Below are positions 14,536-22,522 of a DNA stretch of 64,000 nt, one piece after another. Numbering within the stretch: the first letter of the stretch is position 1; each line of letters begins with the position of its first letter. This stretch comes from Hasllibacter sp963833115. GTDB taxonomy: Bacteria > Pseudomonadota > Alphaproteobacteria > Rhodobacterales > Rhodobacteraceae. Under the pieces are notes generated by a model. It was not told where the DNA came from, did no database searches, and saw nothing but the letters and a program-made list of their open reading frames with translations. Position numbers and translations under genes: made by a program. The stretch spans positions 1,054,001 through 1,118,000 of the forward strand of contig CAWHWS010000002.1 of assembly GCA_963833115.1 (NCBI GenBank), read 5' to 3'.

Positions 14536-16788
14536 ATGCCCCCTGAAGACGCCGCCACCGAGCTCGCCCTGCCGATCGCCGCCCCGACCCAGGCGGAGGG
14601 GATCGACGCCCTCGTGGCGGTGCTCGGCGCCTACAACCCGCGGTCGGACGCCGCCCGCGTCCGCGCCGCCCACGCCTACGCCGCGGGCGCCCATGACGGG
14701 CAGGTGCGCCGCTCCGGCGAGCCCTACATCACCCATCCGCTCGCCGTCGCCGGCATCCTCGCCGGACAGCGCATGGACGACGCGACCGTCATCACCGCCC
14801 TCCTGCACGACACCGTGGAGGACACCGGCTCCACCTCCGAGGAGATCGCGCGCCTCTTCGGCGCCGACATCGCGGGCCTGGTCGACGGCGTCACCAAGCT
14901 CACCAATTTCGAGCTGACCTCCCACCAGACCAAGCAGGCCGAGAACTTCCGCAAGCTCTTCATGGCGATGGCGCAGGACATGCGCGTGATCGTCGTCAAG
15001 CTCGCCGACCGCCTGCACAACATGCGCACCCTGGGCGCGATGCCGGACGCCAAGCGCGAGCAGAAGGCCCGCGAGACGATGGAGATCTTCGCCCCGCTGG
15101 CGGGCCGCATGGGCATGCAGTCCGTGCGCGAGGAGCTCGAGGACCTCGCCTTCCACGTGCTCGATCCGGTCGCGCGCACGTCGGTGATGCGGCGCTTCGC
15201 CTCCCTGCGGCAGAGCCAGGGCAACGTCGTCGAGGAGATCACCGCCGACCTCGAGGCGCTCCTGGCGCGCTCGGGCGTGCCGGCGCAGGTCATGGGCCGC
15301 GCCAAGCGCCCCTATTCCATCTGGCGCAAGATGGAGGCCAAGAACCTCACCTTCCAGCGCCTGTCGGACATCTGGGGCTTCCGCGTCGTCACCGAGACCG
15401 AGGACGACTGCTACGTCGCGCTGGGCGCGATCCACCGGCGCTGGGCCGCCGTGCCGGGCCGCTTCAAGGACTACATCTCCCAGCCCAAGCAGAACGGCTA
15501 CCGCTCGATCCACGCCACCGTCTCCGGCCGGGACGCCAAGCGTGTCGAGGTCCAGATCCGCTCGCGCGAGATGCACGACGTCGCCGAGAGCGGGATCGCC
15601 GCGCATTTCTCCTATCGCGACGGCGTCCCCGGTCAGAACCGGTTCGCCGTCGACCCCTCCCGCTGGGTCGCCGCCATGGCCGAGCGCTTCGGCGCCGAGG
15701 GCGGCGGCACGCCCGAGAACGACGAGGAGTTCCTCGAGGCCGTCAAGCTCGAGATGTACGCCGACCAGGTCTTCTGCTTCACCCCCAAGGGCCACGTGGT
15801 GAAGCTCCCCAAGGGCGCGACCCCGATCGACTTCGCCTACGCCATCCACACGCGGATCGGCGACGCCTGCGTGGGCGCGCGCGTCGACAACCGGCGTCAG
15901 CCCCTGTCGCACCGCCTGCGCAACGGCCAGTCGGTCGAGATCATCACCGCCGAGGGCTCGCGTCCCCAGGGCGTCTGGCTCGAGGAGGTGGTGACCGGCC
16001 GCGCCAAGTCCGCGATCCGCCGCTCGCTGCGCGCCGAGGGGCGCGAGCGCTTCATCCGCCTCGGCCGGGAGCTCGCGCGCGCCGCCTTCGCCGCGGCCGG
16101 CGGGGAGGCGAGCCCGAGGCTCCTGTCCATCGGCGCCGAGCGCATGGGCGTCTCCAGCGCCGAGGAGCTGCTCGCGCGCATCGGCTCGACGGAGATCAGC
16201 GCCCGCGAGGTCGCCGCCCTCACCCTGCCGGGCGGCGAGGCGCAGGCCTTCGCCGGCGCGCTGCCGCAGGACGCCGACCCGGTCGTCGGCCTCGGCCCAG
16301 ACCAGCGGCCCGTGCGCGGCACCTGCTGCCAGCCCGTGCCCGGCGAGCGCATCATCGGCATCACCTATCGCGGCGAGGGGGTCGTGCTCCATGCCGCCGA
16401 CTGCCTCTCCCTCACCGCCGTGGAGGACGCGCCCGAGCGCTGGATCGACACGCGCTGGACCGCCGGGCGCCATCCGCCGATCCACGCCGTCACACTGCAC
16501 CTGACCATCGCCAACACCGCGGGCGTGCTCGGCCGGGTCTGCACCGCCATCGGCCGCCAGGGCGCGAACATCTCCGACCTCGCCTTCGCGGACACGAAGC
16601 CCGACTTCTACCGCATCCGCGCCGATGTGGAGGTCTCGGACGCCGCCCATCTCCACCGGGTCTTCTCGGCGCTGGCGGCCGAGGACGACGTCGCCGAGCT
16701 CCGCCGGCACCGGGGCGCCGCGTCCCCGGCCGGCGCGCCGGGCTTGCCCGAATCTCCCGGCGCGGCCATGCCCAGAGGCGATGTTTAG
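14536..16788 (+). CDS. rsh: Bifunctional (p)ppGpp synthetase/hydrolase, RelA/SpoT homologue
   Basis: 750 aa, the long bifunctional form usual in alphaproteobacteria. Domains in order: HD hydrolase (residues 40-190) with the catalytic LLHDTVEDT and LADRLHNMRTL; synthetase (about 240-370) with KRPYSIWRKM, QPKQNGYRSIHATV and VEVQIRS; TGS (about 400-465, FTPKGHVVKLPKGATPIDFAY); a helical and zinc-finger-like region with TCCQPVPGERIIG; and a C-terminal ACT domain (residues 650-720). Both hydrolase and synthetase motifs are intact, so it should make and break (p)ppGpp. It follows rpoZ after 57 bases. Confidence 0.96.
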   Translation: MPPEDAATELALPIAAPTQAEGIDALVAVLGAYNPRSDAARVRAAHAYAAGAHDGQVRRSGEPYITHPLAVAGILAGQRMDDATVITALLHDTVEDTGSTSEEIARLFGADIAGLVDGVTKLTNFELTSHQTKQAENFRKLFMAMAQDMRVIVVKLADRLHNMRTLGAMPDAKREQKARETMEIFAPLAGRMGMQSVREELEDLAFHVLDPVARTSVMRRFASLRQSQGNVVEEITADLEALLARSGVPAQVMGRAKRPYSIWRKMEAKNLTFQRLSDIWGFRVVTETEDDCYVALGAIHRRWAAVPGRFKDYISQPKQNGYRSIHATVSGRDAKRVEVQIRSREMHDVAESGIAAHFSYRDGVPGQNRFAVDPSRWVAAMAERFGAEGGGTPENDEEFLEAVKLEMYADQVFCFTPKGHVVKLPKGATPIDFAYAIHTRIGDACVGARVDNRRQPLSHRLRNGQSVEIITAEGSRPQGVWLEEVVTGRAKSAIRRSLRAEGRERFIRLGRELARAAFAAAGGEASPRLLSIGAERMGVSSAEELLARIGSTEISAREVAALTLPGGEAQAFAGALPQDADPVVGLGPDQRPVRGTCCQPVPGERIIGITYRGEGVVLHAADCLSLTAVEDAPERWIDTRWTAGRHPPIHAVTLHLTIANTAGVLGRVCTAIGRQGANISDLAFADTKPDFYRIRADVEVSDAAHLHRVFSALAAEDDVAELRRHRGAASPAGAPGLPESPGAAMPRGDV

Positions 16789-17488
16789 ACGCCGCGATCC
16801 CCGCTCCTATTCCCGCGCCGCGCGCGAGGCGCTCTGGCCCCGCGGCGGCTGGACCCGCGCGGTCACCTACATGAAGCACCGCCTGCGCCGTCTGCCCGAC
16901 CCGCCCGAAGTGGTCGCGCGCGGCGTCGCCGCCGGCATCTTCGCGAGCTTCACCCCGTTCTACGGCCTGCATTTCATCGTCGCGGCCCTCCTCGCCCGGG
17001 CCGTGCGCGGCAACGTGATCGCGGCCCTCCTGGGCACGTTCTTCGGCAATCCGCTGACCTACCTGCCGATCGCCTACGCCGCGCTCACCACCGGGCATTT
17101 CCTCCTCGCCCGCGGCGGCCTCGCCCAGATGGAGGCCGAGGGCCCGCGCTCGATCTTCGGGCGCTTCTCGGACGCGGGAGAGGACCTCTGGCACAACGTC
17201 GTGGCGATCTTCACGCCGGACGTGGCCGCCTGGGACGGGCTCGCCGCCTTCTGGGACTCGGTGTTCCTGCCCTATCTGGTCGGCGGCGTCCTGCCGGGCC
17301 TGGCCTGCGCGGTGATGGGCTACTGGCTCTGCCTGCCCGCCATCGCCGCCTACCAGAAGGCGCGCCGCTCCAAGCTCGCCGCCAAGCTCGCCGCCCTCCG
17401 GGACAAGGCCAAGGCCGCCAAGGACGCCAAGGCCGCCCAGGGCGTGCGCCCCCGCGTGCGCCCCCGGCGCCGGACCAAGCAGCCCTGA
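16781..17488 (+). CDS. DUF2062 membrane protein
   Basis: 235 aa with a DUF2062 domain: VARGVAAGIFASFTPFYGLHF, then a second hydrophobic stretch with GTFFGNPLTYLPIAY, and a final membrane helix near residue 175. The last 50 residues are strongly basic (Lys/Ala/Arg), ending RPRRRTKQP. The ATG overlaps the end of rsh by eight bases. The family has no agreed function. Its place between rsh and pdxJ is common in this bacterial group. Confidence 0.88.
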   Translation: MFRRRDPRSYSRAAREALWPRGGWTRAVTYMKHRLRRLPDPPEVVARGVAAGIFASFTPFYGLHFIVAALLARAVRGNVIAALLGTFFGNPLTYLPIAYAALTTGHFLLARGGLAQMEAEGPRSIFGRFSDAGEDLWHNVVAIFTPDVAAWDGLAAFWDSVFLPYLVGGVLPGLACAVMGYWLCLPAIAAYQKARRSKLAAKLAALRDKAKAAKDAKAAQGVRPRVRPRRRTKQP

Positions 17489-17584
17489 GCCGGACCCGGG
17501 CGCCGCTGGCCGGGGCGGGGGCCGCGCCCTAGGCTCCGGGCGCGGGCCGCCCCGAGGAGGCCCGCTCCGAGGAGGCTCGCCCCG

Positions 17585-18361
17585 ATGAGGACCATGATGA
17601 CCATCCCCCCCCTACGCCTCGGCGTGAACATCGACCACGTCGCCACCGTGCGGAACGCCCGCGGCGGCGCCGCGCCCGACCCCGTGCGCGCCGCGAGGCT
17701 CGCGCAGGAGGCCGGCGCCGACGGCATCACCGCCCATCTGCGCGAGGACCGCCGCCATATCAGCGACGCCGACATCGCCGCCCTGATGGACGCGCTCGCC
17801 GTCCCCCTCAACTTCGAGATGGCCGCCACCGAGGAGATGCGGGCCATCGCGCTGCGCCACCGCCCGCACGCCGTCTGCCTCGTGCCCGAGCGCCGCGAGG
17901 AGCGCACCACCGAGGGCGGGCTGGAGGTCGCGCGGGACGAGAACCGGCTCGCCCACTACATCGCGCCGCTGCGCGAGGCCGGCTGCCGCGTCTCCATCTT
18001 CATCGCCGCCGACCGCGCCCAGATCGAGAGCGCGAACCGCATCGGCGCGCAGGTGATCGAGCTGCACACCGGCGCCTATTGCGACCATGTCGCGGAGGGC
18101 AACGCCGCGCTCGCCGACCACGAGCTCGCTCGCCTGCGCGAGATGGCCGCCTTCGCCCACTCCCTCGGCCTGGAGGTCCATGCCGGCCACGGCCTGACCT
18201 ATGACAGCGCCCCCGCCCTCGCCGCCCTGCCGGAGGTGCGCGAGCTCAACATCGGCCATTTCCTCATCGGAGAGGCCATCTTCCGCGGCCTCCCCGCCGC
18301 CATCGCCGAGATGCGCCGCGTCATGGACGGGGCCAGGGCCGCCGCGCGCGTCCCCGCGTGA
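17585..18361 (+). CDS. pdxJ: Pyridoxine 5'-phosphate synthase
   Basis: 258 aa TIM-barrel enzyme that condenses 1-deoxyxylulose 5-phosphate with 3-amino-1-hydroxyacetone phosphate to give PNP. Signature LRLGVNIDHVATVRNARGG is at the N-terminus; catalytic residues are in HLREDRRHI, NFEMAAT, VIELHTGAYC and GLEVHAGHGL. The ATG at 17585 has GGAGG about ten bases before it; ATG codons at 17594 and 17597 are alternatives that would leave the more usual MTIPPLRLG start. It is coupled to the following small ORF by GTGA. Confidence 0.95.
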   Translation: MRTMMTIPPLRLGVNIDHVATVRNARGGAAPDPVRAARLAQEAGADGITAHLREDRRHISDADIAALMDALAVPLNFEMAATEEMRAIALRHRPHAVCLVPERREERTTEGGLEVARDENRLAHYIAPLREAGCRVSIFIAADRAQIESANRIGAQVIELHTGAYCDHVAEGNAALADHELARLREMAAFAHSLGLEVHAGHGLTYDSAPALAALPEVRELNIGHFLIGEAIFRGLPAAIAEMRRVMDGARAAARVPA

Positions 18362-18564
18362 CCGGCGCGAATCACGGCCTGCCGGTCTCGATCTCCCTCG
18401 CGGCGGCGGTCGCCCCGGTTCCGGCCAAGGTCGCCATCGTCGCCACGGCCCCGTCGCGCGGCCGGTCCGCGGCGGTCCGCCAGGCGTTCGGCGCGCAGGC
18501 GCGCCCCGCCGCTCGCGGGGCGGCCGCCATCGAGGTGCTGACCGCCCGCGGGGCGGCCGGATGA
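18358..18564 (+). CDS. Small hypothetical protein between pdxJ and acpS
   Basis: 68 aa, GTG start overlapping the pdxJ stop (GTGA). Nearly every third codon base is G or C, as in the neighbouring genes, and composition is balanced (Ala, Val, Pro, Arg), which argues for real coding. It has one moderately hydrophobic stretch (SISLAAAVAPVPAKVAIVATA) and no domain I recognise. It may be a small membrane-associated or secreted peptide, or the degraded end of a longer gene. Confidence 0.5.
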   Translation: MTGANHGLPVSISLAAAVAPVPAKVAIVATAPSRGRSAAVRQAFGAQARPAARGAAAIEVLTARGAAG

Positions 18565-18616
18565 GGCGGGCGGTCCCCCCGGGGGCGGCTCGGGGCGCGG
18601 CGCCCGGCCTCCCGGG

Positions 18617-19021
18617 ATGATCCTCGGCATCGGCACCGACCTCGCCAATATCGAGCGGATCGAGGCCACGCTCGCCCGGTTCGGCGACCGCTTCCGCGCC
18701 CGCGTCTTCACCGATGTCGAGCTCGCCCGCGCGGGCCGGCGCCCCGGCCAGGAGGCCGCGACCCTCGCCAAGCGCTGGGCCGCCAAGGAGGCCTGCTCCA
18801 AGGCGCTCGGCACGGGCCTGCGCATGGGCATCGCCTGGCGCGACATGCAGGTCGCGAACCTGCCCACCGGGCAGCCCACCCTGCGCCTCACGGGCTGGGC
18901 CGAGCGCCGCCTCGCCGCCCTCACCCCTCCGGGCCATGCCGCCCATGTCCACCTCACCCTGACGGACGACCACCCCTGGGCGCAGGCCGTCGTCGTGATC
19001 GAGGCGCGCCCGTCGGCTTGA
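18617..19021 (+). CDS. acpS: Holo-[acyl-carrier-protein] synthase
   Basis: 134 aa phosphopantetheinyl transferase that activates acyl carrier protein. Magnesium-binding Asp lies in GIGTDLANIERIE and the catalytic Glu in RWAAKEACSKALGTG, the two family signatures. Length is normal. It is in the conserved order pdxJ-acpS-lepB-rnc. Confidence 0.95.
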   Translation: MILGIGTDLANIERIEATLARFGDRFRARVFTDVELARAGRRPGQEAATLAKRWAAKEACSKALGTGLRMGIAWRDMQVANLPTGQPTLRLTGWAERRLAALTPPGHAAHVHLTLTDDHPWAQAVVVIEARPSA

Positions 19022-19070
19022 CCGCGCGCGCGCCGCGCCGCAGGACGGGCGCGCACCGCGGGAGGGCCAG

Positions 19071-19874
19071 ATGGCGACACGAGCGCAGAAGAAGAAGGAG
19101 GGCGGCATCGTCGAGACGATCCGCACGATCCTCTGGGCGCTGATCATCGCGGGCGTGTTCCGCACCCTCTTCTTCCAGCCGTTCTGGATCCCCTCCTCCT
19201 CCATGAAGGAGACGTTGCTCGTCGGCGACTTCCTCTTCGTCAACAAGATGGCCTACGGCTACTCCGAGCACTCCTGCCCGTTCTCGGTGTGCAAGTTCGT
19301 CGACGGCCGCTGGCTCGGCCGGGAGCCCGAGCGCGGCGACGTCATCGTGTTCCGCCACCCGGTCAACGGCCAGGACTTCATCAAGCGCGTCATCGGCCTG
19401 CCCGGCGACCGGGTGCAGATGCGCCAGGGCACGCTCTTCCTCAACGGGGAGGAGGCGGTCCAGACCCCCGCCGGCCTCTTCGAGGAGGTCTACGAGCCCC
19501 AGGGCCCCGCCCGCGCCCTGCCGCGCTGCGCCAACGGCGCCGTCGGCTCCGGCGCCCTGTGCCAGAAGGCGCGCTTCGTCGAGGCGCTGCCCGCCTCAGC
19601 CGGCGGCCACGAGCACACGATCCTCGACATCACCGAGCGCGGCCAGACCGACACCACGCCGGTCTTCACCGTCCCCGAGGGGCACTACTTCTTCATGGGC
19701 GACAACCGCGACAACTCCACCGACAGCCGCGTCGCCCGGCCCTTCGGCGTCGGCTTCGTCCCGTTCGAGAACCTCCTGGGCCGCGCCGACCGGGTGATGT
19801 TCTCCTCCGCCGGGCGGAGCCTCCTCTTCTTCTGGACCTGGCGGCTCGACCGCTTCTACGAGAAGATCGTGTGA
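19071..19874 (+). CDS. lepB: Signal peptidase I
   Basis: 267 aa inner-membrane serine protease that removes Sec and Tat signal peptides. A single N-terminal membrane segment (residues 14-35) precedes the catalytic Ser in FWIPSSSMKETLLVGDFL; the catalytic Lys is in DFIKRVIGLPGDRV, and box E is GHYFFMGDNRDNSTDSR. The periplasmic domain holds paired cysteines near SCPFSVCKF. Its stop overlaps the GTG of rnc. Confidence 0.96.
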   Translation: MATRAQKKKEGGIVETIRTILWALIIAGVFRTLFFQPFWIPSSSMKETLLVGDFLFVNKMAYGYSEHSCPFSVCKFVDGRWLGREPERGDVIVFRHPVNGQDFIKRVIGLPGDRVQMRQGTLFLNGEEAVQTPAGLFEEVYEPQGPARALPRCANGAVGSGALCQKARFVEALPASAGGHEHTILDITERGQTDTTPVFTVPEGHYFFMGDNRDNSTDSRVARPFGVGFVPFENLLGRADRVMFSSAGRSLLFFWTWRLDRFYEKIV

Positions 19875-20551
19875 GCGAGGCGGACCTGACGGCCTTCCAG
19901 GACCGGCTGGGTCACCGGTTCGCCGACGAGGCGCTCCTGCGCCGCGCCCTCGTCCACGGCTCGGCCGCCGGCCCCGGCCGCGCCAGCAACGAGCGCCTGG
20001 AGTTCCTCGGCGACCGCGTCCTGGCCCTCGCGATCGCCGAGGCGCTGCTCGCCGAGGACGAGGCCGCCGACGAGGGCCGCATCGCGCCCCGCTTCAACGC
20101 CCTGGTGCGCAAGGAGACCTGCGCCGAGATCGCCCGCGGCGTCGGGCTGGGCGCGGTCCTGCGCCTGGGCCGCTCGGAGATGCAGTCGGGCGGGCGGCGC
20201 AAGACCGCGCTCCTCGGGGACGCGATGGAGGCCGTGCTCGCCGCCGTCCACCGCGACGCCGGCTTCGAGGTCGCGCGCGCCCTCGTCCTGCGCCTCTGGG
20301 CGGAGCGGATCGCCGGCGCGCCGGACGACGCGCGCGACCCCAAGACCGCCCTCCAGGAATGGAGCCAGGCCGCCCTCGGCGCGCTGCCCGCCTATGCCGA
20401 GGTCGCGCGCACCGGCCCCGACCACGCCCCCGAGTTCACGATCCGCGCGATCCTGCCGGACGGCCGGGCCGCCACCGGCACCGCCCGCGCCAAGCGCGAG
20501 GCCGAGCAGGCCGCCGCGCGCGCCCTCCTCGGACAGGTCGCCGGCGCCTAG
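19871..20551 (+). CDS. rnc: Ribonuclease III
   Basis: 226 aa double-strand-specific RNase. The catalytic signature NERLEFLGDRVLALAIAE lies near residue 40 and the second acidic site in LLGDAMEAVLAAV; a C-terminal double-stranded RNA binding domain starts with DPKTALQEWSQAALG and contains AKREAEQAAARALL. GTG start, GTGA-coupled to lepB. In related genomes era follows directly; here a 3.9 kb insertion separates them. Confidence 0.95.
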   Translation: MSEADLTAFQDRLGHRFADEALLRRALVHGSAAGPGRASNERLEFLGDRVLALAIAEALLAEDEAADEGRIAPRFNALVRKETCAEIARGVGLGAVLRLGRSEMQSGGRRKTALLGDAMEAVLAAVHRDAGFEVARALVLRLWAERIAGAPDDARDPKTALQEWSQAALGALPAYAEVARTGPDHAPEFTIRAILPDGRAATGTARAKREAEQAAARALLGQVAGA

Positions 20552-21852
20552 GCGCGTCCATGCCGCCGGCGGGCCGATGGCGCCCCGTCGGCTTTCCGAG
20601 GTGATGACGGGCGCGAGGACCGCCGCGCCGGGCGCCGCCGGGAGCGCGTGCCGCTCGGGGCGGGCATCGTCCATCGCCTCCACCGGTTCGCGGGCGCGGG
20701 CGGCCCCGGCCCGAACGTCGCGCGGCGGCGCGTCGATCTCGGCCACCCGGCGATCGCCCATCGGGAGCCGGTCGCGGTCGTCCGGATCGGGCGGCCAGCC
20801 GGTGAGCCCCGCCCACCCGTGGCCGCCGATGCGGTGCGCGCGCTCCCCCGAGGATCGCGCCCGGCGGCTGGACCCGGCGGTGGTGCCGGTCCGCGGAGGC
20901 GCCCGGCGGTGCCGCGCCGCTTTCCGGCGGCCGCCCCGCGCGGCGGATGCGCGGCTGGATCGGCGGACAGGGGTCGGCCGGGACCGCCGCGATCGGGACC
21001 GCCGCGCGGGAGGCGCCCTGGATGACGGGGAGGTTCCGGCCGAGGATCGCGTCCTGGAGGCGCTCGGCCGTGCCATCGCAGTCGAAGATGCGCTCCACCG
21101 GGAGCCCGGTCCGGAGGGCGACCGCCGCGGTCCGCGGCAGGATCGCGCCGCGGACCCCGTCCTCCCGGCGGACGCCGCGCGGCCGCTGGCCCCCCGGCTC
21201 CGCGAGGGTCACGGACCCCGCGCCCTCCACGCTCGCCATCGTCCCGGGCGCGCGAACCCGAACGCGGCGGCCGGGATCGAGGGCCCCGGCAGCACGCCGT
21301 TGCGCAACGGGACAGGCGCGGACTCCCGGGCCGAGCCCGGCCGGATCGTGAGGCCGTGGCTGCCCGGGCGCGGGAACCATGGCCGCCTGGCGACGGGGAG
21401 CCGCATCGGCGGAGGCCCCGGCGGGATCGGAGGAAGACGCCCGGATCGCGGTGCGCGCGGGCCATCGGCGCGCCCGGCGAGGTGCCGGGGAGGACCGTCT
21501 CGATCGGCGACGGGATCATCGGGCCGGGCGTCCGGGGCAGGGCGGCGGCGACGGGGCGCGAGGCCGGCCCCGGGACGCAGACCGCCGCAAGGCCGGGATC
21601 CGGCGGCGGTACGCCCCCGCCAGGCCCGAGGCGGCGCCGGCGCCGGCGGCCGGCCATGCCCATCCGGGCGCCCGGCATGGCCAGGGTCTCGGCGCCGACG
21701 GCGATGCCGCCCGCGCCGAAGGCCACCCGCCCGAGGGCGACCTGCGCCGTGCCCGGGGGGCCGAGCCGCGGGCCGGTCCGGACCGGCGTCGCCGCCAGCG
21801 GGATCGGCGCCCCGGCGCGGCCCAGCGGGCGGTCGCCCGGACGGCTGCACAT
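20548..21852 (-). pseudogene. Frame-broken minus-strand coding region 1, unrecognised
   Basis: No single frame is open and protein-like throughout, yet successive minus-strand stretches show the near-total G/C third positions and balanced residues of real genes in this window. From the ATG at 21852 one frame is good to about 21420 (GTAQVALGRVAFGAGGIAVG), a second from there to about 21255 (ESAPVPLRNGVLPGPSIPAA), a third from about 21245 to 20930 (ILPRTAAVALRTGLPVERIF, AILGRNLPVIQGASRAAVPI), and a fourth from about 20850 to 20560 (RVAEIDAPPRDVRAGAA). At least three indels would be needed to join them. The product is not recognised. The end coordinate uses a TAG that abuts the rnc stop. Confidence 0.45.
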
Positions 21853-21918
21853 CGCGCGATCCCCGCCATGACGGGCCCCCGTCCCCGGAGCGTGGGCGGC
21901 GGCCGCGCGGGGTGCGGA

Positions 21919-22334
21919 TCACGCCGCCTCCTGGTGGTCGCGGACGATCCGGCGCGCGGTCCCACCGGTGGGACGGGCGGCCGTCATCGGTCCCGGCCGT
22001 CGCCGGCCCGGACGTGCTCGGGCACGACCGGGACGCAGCCGAAGGTCCGCGCCCCGAAGCGCCCCAACTGGACGCGCGGATCCGCGGCGGTCGGCGCGAC
22101 GGCGACGGCGACGGCGAGGTCATGCACGGTCTCGACGCTCGCGGCCCGCCGCGCCCTTCCGCGCGGTGACCTCCGGCGCCGTGGCGGCGGGCACCCCGAC
22201 CTCGCCCGCGCCCGGCGCGTCCGGAGGGGCCGGCGAAGCCCCGGCCGCCGCCTTGCGCCACCTCCCGAGCGCGCAGGCGGCGGCCCGCCCCCGGGCGGGG
22301 TGGGAGCGGCGCGCCCGTCGGGGGACGCGCCCAT
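21919..22334 (-). pseudogene. Frame-broken minus-strand coding region 2, unrecognised
   Basis: Starts at an ATG at 22334 (MGASPDGRAAPTPPGG). Coding character then shifts to a second frame (PDAPGAGEVGVPAATAPEV), back again near 22145 (TVHDLAVAVAVAPTAADPRV, RFGARTFGCVPVVPEHVRAG) to a TGA at 21984 that overlaps an ATG, and a last piece MTAARPTGGTARRIVRDHQ stops at 21919. Third positions are almost all G/C across these pieces. Joining them needs two or three indels. No family recognised; it may form one transcription unit with region 1. Confidence 0.4.
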
Positions 22335-22522
22335 GACGGCCGCCCCATGCCGCGCCCCGGCCCGGTCATCGGATGGTCCCCCTCCGCCGCCGGGTCCGCC
22401 GCGGGGCCGGCCCGCGCCCACCCGGCCCCGCGGCGGGCGCGGAACCGAACGGCCCCCGGCGCGCTCTGCCCCCGTGCGCGCCCGTCCCGGGACCGCCCCT
22501 CCCACCCGAGGACCGCGATCGC

